NCBI GenBank assembly: GCA_009911035.1
Contig: QXWO01000011.1
Coordinates: 1 to 64,000, forward strand
Direction of reading: 5' to 3'
Length of the DNA: 64,000 nucleotides
Source of the DNA: Lachnospiraceae bacterium
GTDB lineage: Bacteria; Bacillota; Clostridia; Lachnospirales; Lachnospiraceae
Shown here one piece after another: positions 8,528-17,662 of the stretch. The notes under the pieces are model-generated. The model was not told the origin of the DNA and searched no databases. It was given only the letters and a program-made list of their open reading frames with translations. Every line of letters begins with the position of its first letter. The first letter of the stretch is position 1. A program made the translations under genes and the position numbers.

Positions 8528-10864
8528 TTAATATTCCACACATTCATCTGTCCCATAGACTTTTCTGTGCTCATTTTTAATACACCGGAAATTGTGGGAT
8601 TTGTTCTGAAAATAAACTGTGCATATGGTATTCCGGATTGAATTGATCCATATTTCACATATTTCTCCGCGCTCCCATGTGAAATCAAACACGTAGCCGC
8701 CGCGTGCGCATAGTCCTTTTACGGAACCGGTCTGCCATTCTTTGGGAAGGGCGGGCAGTAGTTCGATATATTCCCGGTGGCTTTGTATCAGCATTTCACA
8801 GATAGCGGCAGCACCTCCGAAATTTCCGTCTATCTGAAAAGGAGGGTGGGCGCACAAAAGGTTTTTATAGGTTCCACCGCAGATATAGCTCATCTGGGTG
8901 CCTGTAACCGGGGTGAGAAGTCCGCGCAGCAGCCGAAAAGCCCGTTCCCCGTCCTTCAGCCTTGCCCACAGACATGCTTTCCAGGCCTTGCTCCAACCGG
9001 GGCCTTCGTCTGTTCTCTGTTCCAGTGTCTTTATACATGCCGCCGCCAAATTTGTATTTTTTTCCGTATGGATTTCTTCCCCGGGGTAGAGTCCGTACAG
9101 ATGGGACAGGTGGCGGTGGTCCTTATATACCTCCGGGAAATCCTGGGACCACTCCATCAGCCCGCCCTTAGCGCTTATCTGGTAGGGAAGCATTTTATCT
9201 GAAATGTATGTAAGTTTTTCAGCCAGTTCTTTATCCGTACCCAGAAGTCCGGCCGCCTTCGCACAGTCTTTAAATAAGGTGCGGATAATGGCGGTGTCCA
9301 TGGTGGTCCCCGCAGATACCGCACACGCTTGTCCTGATGCATCATAAAAAAGGTTTTCCGGGGAGGTGGAGGGGGCTGTCAGGAAAAAGCCGTCTTTTTC
9401 CACCAGATAGTCCAGATAAAAAAGGGCCGCTTCCCGCATCACCGGGTACCAGTCTTTCAGAAAATCTTCCTCCAGGGTAAAGCGGTAATGTTCCCAGATA
9501 TGCCTGCACAGCCAGCCGGAAGCAGCAGGAAAATAGGCATATTTTACAGGGGGCTTTTGGGCGGACATCCCTACGGGGGAGGTCTGCTTCCACAGATCGA
9601 TATTATGGTTTACCACAAAACCCCGGCAGCCGAACTGTTCTGCTGCCGTTTCCCGTCCGCTTTCCATACAGCCCTTTATCAGTTCCAGCAAAGGCATATG
9701 GCACTGGGAAAGATTCCCTGGCTCTGCCAGCCAGTAATTCATCTGGACATTGATATTTGTGGTATAGTTTCCGCTCCATGCCGGGCGCATATCGCTGTTC
9801 CAAATGCCCTGAAGGTTGGCGGCCATGGAGCCTTCCCGCGAGGAACTGATAAGCAGGTACCGTCCAAAATAAAACCATAATTCCAAAAGCCCCAGATCAG
9901 GGGCACCGTTGTGAAATTCTTCCAGCCGGATATCAGTAGGGAGGTTTTTTTCTTCACCTAGGGAAAGCTGCATCCGCCGGGACAGGGAACAAAAATCCTT
10001 TCGGTGCATTTGTTTGACGGACCGGATTCCGTCCTGAAAGCATTTATCCAGCCTTTTCAGGCAAATGCCGGAGAGCTGGGCAATGCTTTTCAGGGGACGG
10101 CCTGTGGCAGCGTCATATCCGGTCTCCCCGGTAAGGGCGATGGTGATCGTACGGGCGTCCTTTACAGTATAGCCTTTTCGACTGTCATTTATGATCGTAC
10201 CGTCGGTTTCCAGCATAAGAGCCGCCAGAAAGGCCATGCCCGGTTCTTTTTCATCATAAAAGACTGCTTTTTCACATGCAAAATAGTTGGGGTATACAAG
10301 ACAGGGAGCATGGCCGGAGAGGAGCAGCCTGCCTTCTTTCTTCTCCAGACAGTGGGGCATGGGGCTGTCCAGCCAGATGTGGGCAGTCATTCTTTTTTTT
10401 GGTGCCTGAAGCTGTATGATCATTGCCTGATGGGGATAGGAACAGTACAGTTCCCGTTCTTTGGGGCCGTTCTGGTCTGCATAGGAAATACGGCAGATCC
10501 CTTCTTCCAGGCCGAGGCTTCTTTTATAATCATGGACGCAGCCGTTATCCCCGGTTTCAATATAAAGACTCCCCAAAGGCAGGTAGGACTCGTTCCACTC
10601 ATTTAAAAATTCATCTGTCAGAATCTGCTCCCCGGCCCGGTAATTTCCTTCCAGAACGGCTTCCCGTGCCTTGTATAGGGCGCCGGAGCTGCCTTTTTTG
10701 ATTTTTTTTCTGCCTGTGCCGGACCAGAGGGTATCCAGATTTAAATCAACCTGCTCCCGGGACACGCCTCCATAAACCATGCCTCCCAGATGTCCGTTTC
10801 CTATAGGCAGGGCTTCCTCCCAGCTTTTGGCGGGCGAGGTGAACCATATGGTCTGATTTTTCAT
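8528..10864 (-). CDS. GH95 alpha-L-fucosidase (or alpha-L-galactosidase)
   Basis: 778 residues, the full length of an intracellular GH95 enzyme; no signal peptide. The N-terminal domain begins SPAKSWEEALPIGNGHLGGM. Catalytic positions match the family: N370 and N372 in NINVQMNYW (activate water), E503 in TSPEN (general acid) and D679 in IDGNFGG. GH95 inverting enzymes remove terminal alpha-1,2-linked L-fucose from plant xyloglucan side chains or host glycans; some act on alpha-L-galactose. AAAGGAGG precedes the ATG by 11 bases. It lies next to the AraC regulator and the GH5/GH43 operon, suggesting one plant-glycan module (inference). Confidence 0.92.
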   Translation of the reverse strand: MKNQTIWFTSPAKSWEEALPIGNGHLGGMVYGGVSREQVDLNLDTLWSGTGRKKIKKGSSGALYKAREAVLEGNYRAGEQILTDEFLNEWNESYLPLGSLYIETGDNGCVHDYKRSLGLEEGICRISYADQNGPKERELYCSYPHQAMIIQLQAPKKRMTAHIWLDSPMPHCLEKKEGRLLLSGHAPCLVYPNYFACEKAVFYDEKEPGMAFLAALMLETDGTIINDSRKGYTVKDARTITIALTGETGYDAATGRPLKSIAQLSGICLKRLDKCFQDGIRSVKQMHRKDFCSLSRRMQLSLGEEKNLPTDIRLEEFHNGAPDLGLLELWFYFGRYLLISSSREGSMAANLQGIWNSDMRPAWSGNYTTNINVQMNYWLAEPGNLSQCHMPLLELIKGCMESGRETAAEQFGCRGFVVNHNIDLWKQTSPVGMSAQKPPVKYAYFPAASGWLCRHIWEHYRFTLEEDFLKDWYPVMREAALFYLDYLVEKDGFFLTAPSTSPENLFYDASGQACAVSAGTTMDTAIIRTLFKDCAKAAGLLGTDKELAEKLTYISDKMLPYQISAKGGLMEWSQDFPEVYKDHRHLSHLYGLYPGEEIHTEKNTNLAAACIKTLEQRTDEGPGWSKAWKACLWARLKDGERAFRLLRGLLTPVTGTQMSYICGGTYKNLLCAHPPFQIDGNFGGAAAICEMLIQSHREYIELLPALPKEWQTGSVKGLCARGGYVFDFTWERGEICEIWINSIRNTICTVYFQNKSHNFRCIKNEHRKVYGTDECVEY

Positions 10865-10969
10865 TTTTTGCAGGGCCTCCTTTTCCTTAAAGTTTCTTTT
10901 ACCATATAGGATTCTGCTTTACACCGCAAGGACAGAAAACCGTACTAATGTTGAAAATCCAATTATATT

Positions 10970-11076
10970 ACAATAAGCTGCCGCGGAACGCGGGAGCGTT
11001 TGTTGCAATAAGCTGCCAGCGGAACGCGGGAGCGTTTGTTGCAATAAGCTGCCAGCGGAACGCGGGAGCGTTTGTC
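10970..11076. repeat. REP-like hairpin repeat, tandem triplet
   Basis: Three head-to-tail copies at 10970-11004, 11005-11040 and 11041-11076, each of the form (A/G)CAATAAGCTGCC(A)GCGG + AACGCGGGAGCGTTTGT(T/C). Copies 2 and 3 are identical except for the last base; copy 1 differs by a base and a one-base deletion. The third copy runs into the stop codon (11075-11077) of the AraC gene. Same family as the copy at 77. Confidence 0.85.
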
Positions 11077-11920
11077 AGCAGTTTCTTATCTGGGACGGTG
11101 TCCCGTGGAAGTGTTCCTGGAACATTCTACGGAAAAGTTTATAATTGGTAAACCCGTGCCGTTCCAGAATCTGCTGCAGAGTATCTTTGGTGGTGATCAA
11201 ATCATGGTAAATATGGGACAGACGGACTTCGTTCTGGTATTCTAAAAAGGTAAGGCCCATATGTTTTTTAAAAAAACGGCAGAAATATCCTGCCTCCAGG
11301 AAGGCAATTCCGGAAATTTCTTCAAGGGAGATAGGGCGGTTATAGTTTTGGTTTGTATAGTCCAGTACGTGGGTGAGGCGGTTTAAATCTTTTTCCTTAT
11401 GACTTAAGTCTGCGTGGAATATTTTCACGCTGAAATTGTGGTAAAGCTGAAATAGCATTTCAAACAGCAGGCTGTTAAAGCGCAGGATGTACCCTTCCGG
11501 GCGGATGTCATCGGCAACCTGCATCTGCAGCAGGGTTTCCTTAAAGATGTTAAGCTTCGTCTGGTAAACCGGGCTGTTTCCGGGATCTTCCAGAACAAAC
11601 TGCAGCTGGGCAACATCGGGGATGTAGAGCTTGACGAAGTCAAAGGGTATCTGAAAGACGATCCCCGTGTTTGGGGAGGTGCATTTGGTAGAATGGATGA
11701 CGCAGGAGTTGATCAGGAAAATCTGCCCTTCCTGCAGATGGAATCCGGAAGATTCCACAGTGACATCCAGTTCTCCTTTGATCATATAAATGATCTCAAT
11801 TGCATCATGCCAGTGGCTGGGATGGTAGCTTCCTGTATCATGCTCTGTAAAGAAACGGACGCCGGTAGTTTTGGGGACCTGTATGAGCTCGTAGGTATGG
11901 TTTGGGTGATGTTCTGCCAT
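11075..11920 (-). CDS. AraC-family regulator with N-terminal cupin
   Basis: 281 residues from the ATG at 11920, which has AGAAAGGAAA about 7 bases upstream; the in-frame ATG at 11953 lacks a ribosome site. N-terminal cupin_2 domain (about 20-100, HWHDAIEIIYMIKGEL) for effector binding, C-terminal AraC double HTH (about 185-281) ending in GFTNYKLFRRMFQEHFHGTPSQIRNC. Divergent from the symporter/GH5/GH43 operon, 237 bases away, and upstream of the fucosidase gene on the same strand. It probably activates these glycan genes in response to a sugar (inference). Confidence 0.9.
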   Translation of the reverse strand: MAEHHPNHTYELIQVPKTTGVRFFTEHDTGSYHPSHWHDAIEIIYMIKGELDVTVESSGFHLQEGQIFLINSCVIHSTKCTSPNTGIVFQIPFDFVKLYIPDVAQLQFVLEDPGNSPVYQTKLNIFKETLLQMQVADDIRPEGYILRFNSLLFEMLFQLYHNFSVKIFHADLSHKEKDLNRLTHVLDYTNQNYNRPISLEEISGIAFLEAGYFCRFFKKHMGLTFLEYQNEVRLSHIYHDLITTKDTLQQILERHGFTNYKLFRRMFQEHFHGTPSQIRNC

Positions 11921-12157
11921 GGGATTTCCTTTCTCTGTGTTGACTACATACACGCTCTGGCGTGCAAGCCGTATAAATGTTCTAGGGAAATCGTATCCTA
12001 TATGTCTTCACAGGTCAAGAAAAAGAGAATATCGACCTATAATTAAGACAATATAAAATCTGTTGGATATGTGGCAGGTATGGTAATATGATATCGTAAA
12101 CAGAGAACATCCGGTGCGCATGGGAGATGAATAAGTGGAAAAAGAGAGGGTCTTATC
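11921..12157. promoter_or_regulatory. Divergent promoter region, AraC regulator / sugar operon
   Basis: 237 bases without a gene, AT-rich between 12030 and 12110. A TAATAT motif near 12090 may be the -10 of the rightward operon, but no good -35 is at the right distance, as expected if an activator is needed. No clear operator repeat seen. Confidence 0.35.
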
Positions 12158-13537
12158 ATGGAAAGTAAGAGTAAATTAACCTTATCAAAAGTCATAGAGA
12201 GATTTTCCTATGGGTGCGGTGATTTTGGGTGTAACATTATTTATACGGCAATGTCGGCATTTCTGATGCTGTATTACACAGATTACGCAGGGGTAAGCGC
12301 CCTTGCGGTGGGTACGATCATGATGTTTTCCCGTGTGTTTGACGGAGTCAGCGACATTTTCATGGGCGTTATTGTGGACAGGACGAAATCAAAGTTTGGA
12401 AAAGCAAGGCCGTGGCTTTTGCGAATGTGCATTCCCTTTGCTGTTTCCGGTGTGCTTTTGTTTTCGGTCCCCACATCCTGGGCGGCCACACCGAAGCTGG
12501 TATATGTGTTTATTACATACAATCTTGTATCTACAGTGATCTACACAGCGATCAATGTACCTTATTCCGCATTGAATGCGCTGATGACGCAGGACCCTTA
12601 TGAAAGGTCTGTGTTAAGTATTTTCAGGAATCTCTTAGCTACAGCAGGAACCCTGACCATCAATATGTGTACCCTTCCCCTGGTAGAGTACTTCGGGGAC
12701 AATGCCCCGGCATGGACCAAAACGTTCTGTGTTCTTGGCATTTTAGCAGTTGCTGCCTTTTTGATTAACTTCTTCGGCACAAAAGAGCGGGTAAAATCTG
12801 CCGGGGGACAGGAAGGAAAAGGGGGAGATGTACCCTTTGCGGTTGGGATCAAAGCCCTGTTTAAGAATAAGTACTGGATCATGATGACTGGGATGCTGGC
12901 CCTGTTTTTCCTGATGTATTCCGTAAACGGGGGCGCTACCGTCTACTATGCAAAAGATATTCTCGGGGACAGGAATCTGGTAGGGACCATTAACGGTATC
13001 TTCAACGTGGTGCAGATCGCAGGCATGTTCTTTATTGCCATGCTGGTGAAAAAGTACGGGAAGCGCAATGTATTTGCCATGGGACTGGTGCTTAATACGG
13101 TTGGGATGATGGTATTGAATTATTCAGGCGGCGTTATGTGGCTGATCGTGGTATCCAGCGTCATAAGGGGAGTCGGAAATGCCTGCGGAGGCGCCACCAT
13201 GTGGGCAATGGTTTCGGACACCATTGATTACGGGGAATGGAAGACTGGTGTGCGCACGGAAGGTCTGGTAAACAGTGCGTGTAGTTTTGGATATAAAATC
13301 GGCAACGGAATCGGCTCTGCACTTCTGGGACTGATTCTGGAAATCGGGGGATATGTGGGAGAAGCGGTGCAGCAGACATCCTCTGCACTTGCGTCTATCC
13401 GTATATGCTTCATCTGGATTCCGGTTGCGGTTTACATTACCGGTCTCGTAATAATGAAATTTTATCACCTGGATGAAGAATTTGCAGGAATTATTGAGGA
13501 CTTAAAGAAACGCGGAAAAGTAAAGGAGGAAAAGTAA
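12158..13537 (+). CDS. GPH-family sugar:cation symporter (MFS)
   Basis: 459 residues, about 12 membrane segments. The N-terminus ERFSYGCGDFGCNIIY and the loop MGVIVDRTKSKFGKARPW are typical of the glycoside-pentoside-hexuronide:cation symporter family (XynP/YicJ-like), which imports oligosaccharides or glycosides. Start ATG preceded by GAGAGGG. Its TAA is one base before the GH5 start, so the genes are translationally coupled. Imports the substrate of the two hydrolases encoded after it (inference). Confidence 0.92.
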   Translation: MESKSKLTLSKVIERFSYGCGDFGCNIIYTAMSAFLMLYYTDYAGVSALAVGTIMMFSRVFDGVSDIFMGVIVDRTKSKFGKARPWLLRMCIPFAVSGVLLFSVPTSWAATPKLVYVFITYNLVSTVIYTAINVPYSALNALMTQDPYERSVLSIFRNLLATAGTLTINMCTLPLVEYFGDNAPAWTKTFCVLGILAVAAFLINFFGTKERVKSAGGQEGKGGDVPFAVGIKALFKNKYWIMMTGMLALFFLMYSVNGGATVYYAKDILGDRNLVGTINGIFNVVQIAGMFFIAMLVKKYGKRNVFAMGLVLNTVGMMVLNYSGGVMWLIVVSSVIRGVGNACGGATMWAMVSDTIDYGEWKTGVRTEGLVNSACSFGYKIGNGIGSALLGLILEIGGYVGEAVQQTSSALASIRICFIWIPVAVYITGLVIMKFYHLDEEFAGIIEDLKKRGKVKEEK

Positions 13538-13538
13538 A

Positions 13539-14711
13539 ATGAAGGTGAAAGGCGTAAATTTAGGAAACTGGCTGGTTTTGGAAAAATGGATGAATCCGGC
13601 CTTATTTGAGGGGACAACGGCGGAAGATGAATATTATCTTCCCCGCCAGCTTTCCCGGGAAGCCTATGAGGCCAGAATACAGATTCACCGGTCAGAATAT
13701 ATTTCGGAGAGGGATTTTGTGACAATCAAGGCAATGGGTATGGAAGCAGTCAGGATTCCCGTTCCCTACTTTATCTTTGGCGACAGGGAGCCTTTTATAG
13801 GCTGTGTGAAAGAACTGGATAAGGCCTTTAACTGGGCGGAAAGGTATGGATTGAAGATCCTGATTGACCTTCATACCGCGCCTATGGGACAAAATGGATT
13901 TGACAACGGGGGCATATGCGGCGTATGTAAATGGTCAAAATGTCCGGAGGAAGTTGAGTTTGTCTTATCCGTATTGGAAAGGCTTGCACAGCGGTACGGA
14001 TGCCGGGAAGGACTTTGGGGAATTGAGGTTTTAAATGAGCCTATTACAGAGCATGCGTGGAACCAGATAAATGTACCTGAACGTTATCCGGCGGTGGATA
14101 AAGACATGGCGGAAGGTTCCGGCCCCAACACGATGGAATTTATAAGAGATTTTTATTGCAGGGCTTATGACCGGTTACGGAAGTTTTTGCCAAAGGATAA
14201 GTATGTGGTGATTCATGACGGGTTTGAGCTTCTGGCATGGAAAGACTTTATGCAGGAGGAAAAATATGTAAATGTGGTGCTTGACACCCACCAGTACCTT
14301 ATGATGGCGGAGTCTGACGGCTGTCAGCATAATCTGGCGTCTTATCTGGCTTACGTAAAAGAAAATTATGAAAAAAATATAGAAGAAATGCAGAAATATT
14401 TCCCGGTGATCTGCGGGGAATGGTGTCTGTTCAATTCCCTGGCCTGCGGTTGTGACACCAAAGGCGGACAGAGCGTTTTAAACGGCGTGGAGGGAAGCGA
14501 AAAGGAAAAGATGCCGGCAGAAGAAAAGAAGGAGATCTACCGTGCGCTGGCTAAGGCACAGTTGGAAGCATGGGATAAAGGAAGCGGATATTTTTACTGG
14601 AGTTACAAGCTGCTTACAGATACGGTAAACGATAAAGGCTGGATCGGCTGGGACAGTTGGGATTTGGGAAGGTGTGCAGATTTCGGCTGGTTCCCGGCAG
14701 AAGGCAGATAA
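13539..14711 (+). CDS. GH5-family beta-glycosidase
   Basis: 390 residues, no signal peptide, single TIM-barrel domain. N-terminus GVNLGNWLVLEKWMNP resembles exo-beta-1,3-glucanase/cellulase-like GH5 proteins. Retaining catalytic pair: acid/base E167 in VLNEP and nucleophile E294 in ICGEW. Hydrolyses beta-linked glucan- or mannan-type oligosaccharides inside the cell after symport; the exact linkage cannot be read from sequence. Coupled to the symporter gene (one base between stop and start) and 15 bases before GH43. Confidence 0.88.
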   Translation: MKVKGVNLGNWLVLEKWMNPALFEGTTAEDEYYLPRQLSREAYEARIQIHRSEYISERDFVTIKAMGMEAVRIPVPYFIFGDREPFIGCVKELDKAFNWAERYGLKILIDLHTAPMGQNGFDNGGICGVCKWSKCPEEVEFVLSVLERLAQRYGCREGLWGIEVLNEPITEHAWNQINVPERYPAVDKDMAEGSGPNTMEFIRDFYCRAYDRLRKFLPKDKYVVIHDGFELLAWKDFMQEEKYVNVVLDTHQYLMMAESDGCQHNLASYLAYVKENYEKNIEEMQKYFPVICGEWCLFNSLACGCDTKGGQSVLNGVEGSEKEKMPAEEKKEIYRALAKAQLEAWDKGSGYFYWSYKLLTDTVNDKGWIGWDSWDLGRCADFGWFPAEGR

Positions 14712-14726
14712 AGGAAGGAGCAGATC

Positions 14727-16373
14727 ATGATTCAAAATCCGATTTTTCCGGGCTTTAACCCTGACCCTTGTATCTGCAAAAAGGGGGACGATTATTATGT
14801 GGCAGTATCGACTTTTGAGTGGTTTCCGGGGATTCCGGTATACCATTCAAAGGATTTGAAAAACTGGGAACTGTATACCCATGTGCTGACCGACGATGAG
14901 GAAGTGGATTTGAAAAAGCTTCCAAGTGCAAAGGGAATCTGGGCGCCGTGTCTGACATACTGCGGGCAGGAAGATTTGTTTTATGTGGTATACGGGGTCA
15001 TGAATTCCATGAACGCAAGGTATTTTGATGTGGATAATTACCTGATTACGGCAAAGGACATCAAAGGACCCTGGAGCAGTCCCGTGTATCTTCATTCTTC
15101 CGGGTTTGATGCATCCATTTTTCATGATAATGACGGAAAAAAGTATGTGGTCTCTCTGGAATGGGAGACTAGGGAAGGGTATGAAAAGCCGGGGGCAATC
15201 TGTATGGTGGAGTATTCCACGGAGAAAAAGGAGATCGTAGGTTATCCTAAAAGGATGTGGCAGGGCGGTACGGACCGGGGGTGCATTGAAGCTCCCCATC
15301 TGACCAAAAGAGGAGAGTTTTATTATATTATGTGTGCAGAAGGTGGAACGGGTTACAACCACTGCATCACCATGGGGCGTTCTCGGAAGGTGTGGGGGCC
15401 CTATGAAAAGGACCCGGCAAATCCCATTGTTACCAGTATTCCGGGAGAATCCAATGAGCGTCATGATCCGGACCATTTAAAGCCTAAATACTACAATCCG
15501 GAATCTGTTTTGCAGAAATCCGGGCATGGAAGCTATGTAGAACTTGCCACGGGAGAAGTGTATCTGGTACATCTTTGCGCAAGGCCCTTTGCGCCGGAGC
15601 TGCGATGCACCCTGGGCAGGGAGACGGCCATCCAGAAAATGATGTGGACGGAGGACGGATGGCTGCGCATGGCAGACGGCAGCAATCTGGCTAAAATGGA
15701 GGTGCCGGAAAGCTCCCTTCCCCAGAGGCCTATGCCGGGGCTGCCGGAGTTCGATGATTTTGACGGGGAGAAGCTTGGAAATTATTACTATGCGCCGCGT
15801 ATTATGCCGAACCGCTTTGCGGACGTGAAAGCAAGGCCGGGGTATGTGAGGATCCGTGGGCAGGAGTCCAGGACGTCCTTAAATAAAGTGAGTATCCTTG
15901 CACGGAAGCTGACCAGCGTATATGCAAGGGTAACGACAAAGATGGAGTTTTATCCACAGATCCACCAGCATAGTGCAGGACTGATTCTGTACTATGACAA
16001 TATGAATTACATCAACCTGCGAAAATACTACAGCGAAACTTTAGGACAGAGCGCCATTTCCATTATCCATCTGGAAAACGGGGAAAAGACGGAGTTTTTA
16101 AACACCAGAATGCCTGTGGAAGATAAGCCTATTTACCTGCGCCTTACAATTGAAGGGAGAAAGTCATGGTTTTCATGGAGCTATGATAATGAAAGCTATG
16201 AACAGATTGGCAGGGTTTTTGATACCACCAAATTCTCCGACGAGTATTGCAGATACGGGGAATTTACGGGAACCATGGTGGGAATTACTTGCGCCGACCG
16301 GGTAAAACACCAGCATTATGCGGATTTTGACTTCTTCGAATATCTTGCCGACGAAACAAAACCGGTAGATTAG
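14727..16373 (+). CDS. GH43 beta-xylosidase / alpha-L-arabinofuranosidase
   Basis: 548 residues: five-blade GH43 beta-propeller (about 1-310) plus C-terminal beta-sandwich (about 340-545), the architecture of XynB-type GH43 enzymes. Catalytic residues: base D13 in NPDPC, pKa modulator D128 in GFDAS, acid E188 in GCIEAPHL. No signal peptide, so it acts on imported oligosaccharides. GGAAGGAG lies upstream of the ATG. Last gene of the symporter-GH5-GH43 operon and convergent with the EFR1 gene. Confidence 0.92.
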   Translation: MIQNPIFPGFNPDPCICKKGDDYYVAVSTFEWFPGIPVYHSKDLKNWELYTHVLTDDEEVDLKKLPSAKGIWAPCLTYCGQEDLFYVVYGVMNSMNARYFDVDNYLITAKDIKGPWSSPVYLHSSGFDASIFHDNDGKKYVVSLEWETREGYEKPGAICMVEYSTEKKEIVGYPKRMWQGGTDRGCIEAPHLTKRGEFYYIMCAEGGTGYNHCITMGRSRKVWGPYEKDPANPIVTSIPGESNERHDPDHLKPKYYNPESVLQKSGHGSYVELATGEVYLVHLCARPFAPELRCTLGRETAIQKMMWTEDGWLRMADGSNLAKMEVPESSLPQRPMPGLPEFDDFDGEKLGNYYYAPRIMPNRFADVKARPGYVRIRGQESRTSLNKVSILARKLTSVYARVTTKMEFYPQIHQHSAGLILYYDNMNYINLRKYYSETLGQSAISIIHLENGEKTEFLNTRMPVEDKPIYLRLTIEGRKSWFSWSYDNESYEQIGRVFDTTKFSDEYCRYGEFTGTMVGITCADRVKHQHYADFDFFEYLADETKPVD

Positions 16374-16397
16374 CAGACACCTGTCACTGCACGGTGG

Positions 16398-17156
16398 TCA
16401 ATTAACTTTTTTCCCAATCAGGGTGATGGCTTTCCCGGGGCACTGGCTGATACAGCGGTAACACATGGTGCATGAACCATGAGCCGTTATTGTGCTTTCA
16501 TCCAAAGACAGGTTATGCATGGGGCAAAGACTCACGCACCTGCCGCAGTGGATGCAGGTTTCCGCATTGATTTTTAACTGGCTGGAATAATGCAGTGTTT
16601 TGTGGTAAAACCAGAGCCGCTGGCCCAAGAGGCCTGCAAGATGGCTGAAGAACCCCAGCCCTTCGCGGGTTGGGACGCCTTCTGCCATCCGGCGGGCTGC
16701 CTTTTCCAGTTTCCGCCCGGCTTTTGCAAGGATCTGCCTGTTCCTTTCCGGTGAAAATTTTAAGACTTTAACGTCGCAGATGGAGTCAGGCATAATCAGA
16801 TGAAGGCCGCCCATAACGGATGCACCGTATTTTTTTAAAAGCCTTGCGGCAACCCCTGCCCCATCGCCGCTGAAGAGGCCCATAGTGCAGAGGATGTAGA
16901 CCTTTTTTCCTTTCCACATATCTTTATTCGTTACGATAAAATCTCTCATGATCTTAGGAAGGTTGCTGTAGTAGATAGGGTATGCCAGTATGATGACATC
17001 CTGGGCATCACGAAGAGCCTTAGCGGCAGAGGCGGACTCTTCTATGGCCACTATGGGGACCAAAGGCTTTACAGCCGTAGCGGTGCTGTATTCCTGAATA
17101 AATTTTTCAATGCAGTGTCTGGTGTTTCCCGTGCCGCTGAAATAAATTCCTGTCAT
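16398..17156 (-). CDS. EFR1-type flavodoxin-ferredoxin protein
   Basis: 252 residues. N-terminal flavodoxin-like domain with FMN phosphate loop GIYFSGTGNTRHC (3-15), then a C-terminal 2[4Fe-4S] ferredoxin: CIHCGRCVSLCP and CTMCYRCISQCP. The EFR1 family of Clostridia is presumed to move electrons between ferredoxin and flavin partners; the physiological partner is unknown. AGGGAGG precedes the ATG. Convergent with GH43. Regulation may involve the palindrome at 17391-17419, about 235 bases upstream. Confidence 0.9.
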   Translation of the reverse strand: MTGIYFSGTGNTRHCIEKFIQEYSTATAVKPLVPIVAIEESASAAKALRDAQDVIILAYPIYYSNLPKIMRDFIVTNKDMWKGKKVYILCTMGLFSGDGAGVAARLLKKYGASVMGGLHLIMPDSICDVKVLKFSPERNRQILAKAGRKLEKAARRMAEGVPTREGLGFFSHLAGLLGQRLWFYHKTLHYSSQLKINAETCIHCGRCVSLCPMHNLSLDESTITAHGSCTMCYRCISQCPGKAITLIGKKVN

Positions 17157-17390
17157 AGGTTCCTCCCTTTTGTGATAGTGTTAAGTTAATGTCAGATTTT
17201 TTCATGGCCGCTGGCAATGGAGCGGTAAAGTGTGTCAAATCAGTAAGTCAGGAATTCTTCCCTGGATAGCTTCATTTCCTGTGTAATTTAAGTTTTTTTA
17301 TTTTCCGCGGTCAGAATCAGGCCGGACAGCATACCCCAGAAAGAAAATATGGCGGGCTTTCTTCGGACAGAAAATCCGTGTGGGAAAAAT

Positions 17391-17419
17391 CAATAATTAA
17401 ACTAATAGTTTAATTATTG
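17391..17419. promoter_or_regulatory. 29-bp perfect palindrome, candidate operator
   Basis: Arms CAATAATTAAACT and AGTTTAATTATTG around AAT. AT-rich with no U-run context, so an operator (size fits MarR- or TetR-type dimers) is more likely than a terminator. No such regulator gene lies in the window. Between EFR1 and the guanylyltransferase gene. Confidence 0.6.
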
Positions 17420-17472
17420 CATATGGCGGCAGGAATGTCAAGGATAAGCTTTCACGGGAATTTCAGGTTGCA

Positions 17473-17502
17473 TTGGACTTTGTACTGGGGGTATGCTATA
17501 TT
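17473..17502 (+). promoter_or_regulatory. Sigma-A-like promoter of the guanylyltransferase gene
   Basis: TTGGAC, 18-base spacer, TATATT. About 150 bases upstream of the start codon, leaving a leader that contains a 9-bp inverted repeat. Confidence 0.5.
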
Positions 17503-17519
17503 AAATTTATCAAATAACT

Positions 17520-17551
17520 GTTCCCAATCATCGGGAGGTGCTATTGGGAAC
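17520..17551 (+). promoter_or_regulatory. Leader inverted repeat before the guanylyltransferase gene
   Basis: Perfect arms GTTCCCAAT and ATTGGGAAC separated by 14 bases that include GGGAGGTG. No T-tract follows, so not a terminator. It may be an operator or an RNA hairpin just after the transcription start. Confidence 0.45.
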
Positions 17552-17662
17552 GGCGCTGAAATAATGAAGATGCTATGTACCAGATCAAGGCACGGTGCAT
17601 ATAGAGACAGCCGCTCATGCCGGCGGCGCTCTTACAGCAGATACCCATAAAAGGAGAGCAAA

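Larger units (their letters stand above)
17157..17662. other. 506-base regulatory region, no gene
   Basis: No supported coding sequence. It holds the 29-bp palindrome at 17391-17419, a sigma-A-like promoter at 17473-17502 and an inverted repeat at 17520-17551, each listed separately. The portion nearest the EFR1 gene (17157-17380) shows nothing recognisable. Confidence 0.6.

Noticed and set aside
10948-11151. Small plus-strand frame encoding a repeated peptide (NAGAFVAISCQR)
   Set aside because: The repetition is the translated hairpin triplet; no ribosome site, no relation to known proteins, and it overlaps the end of the AraC gene.
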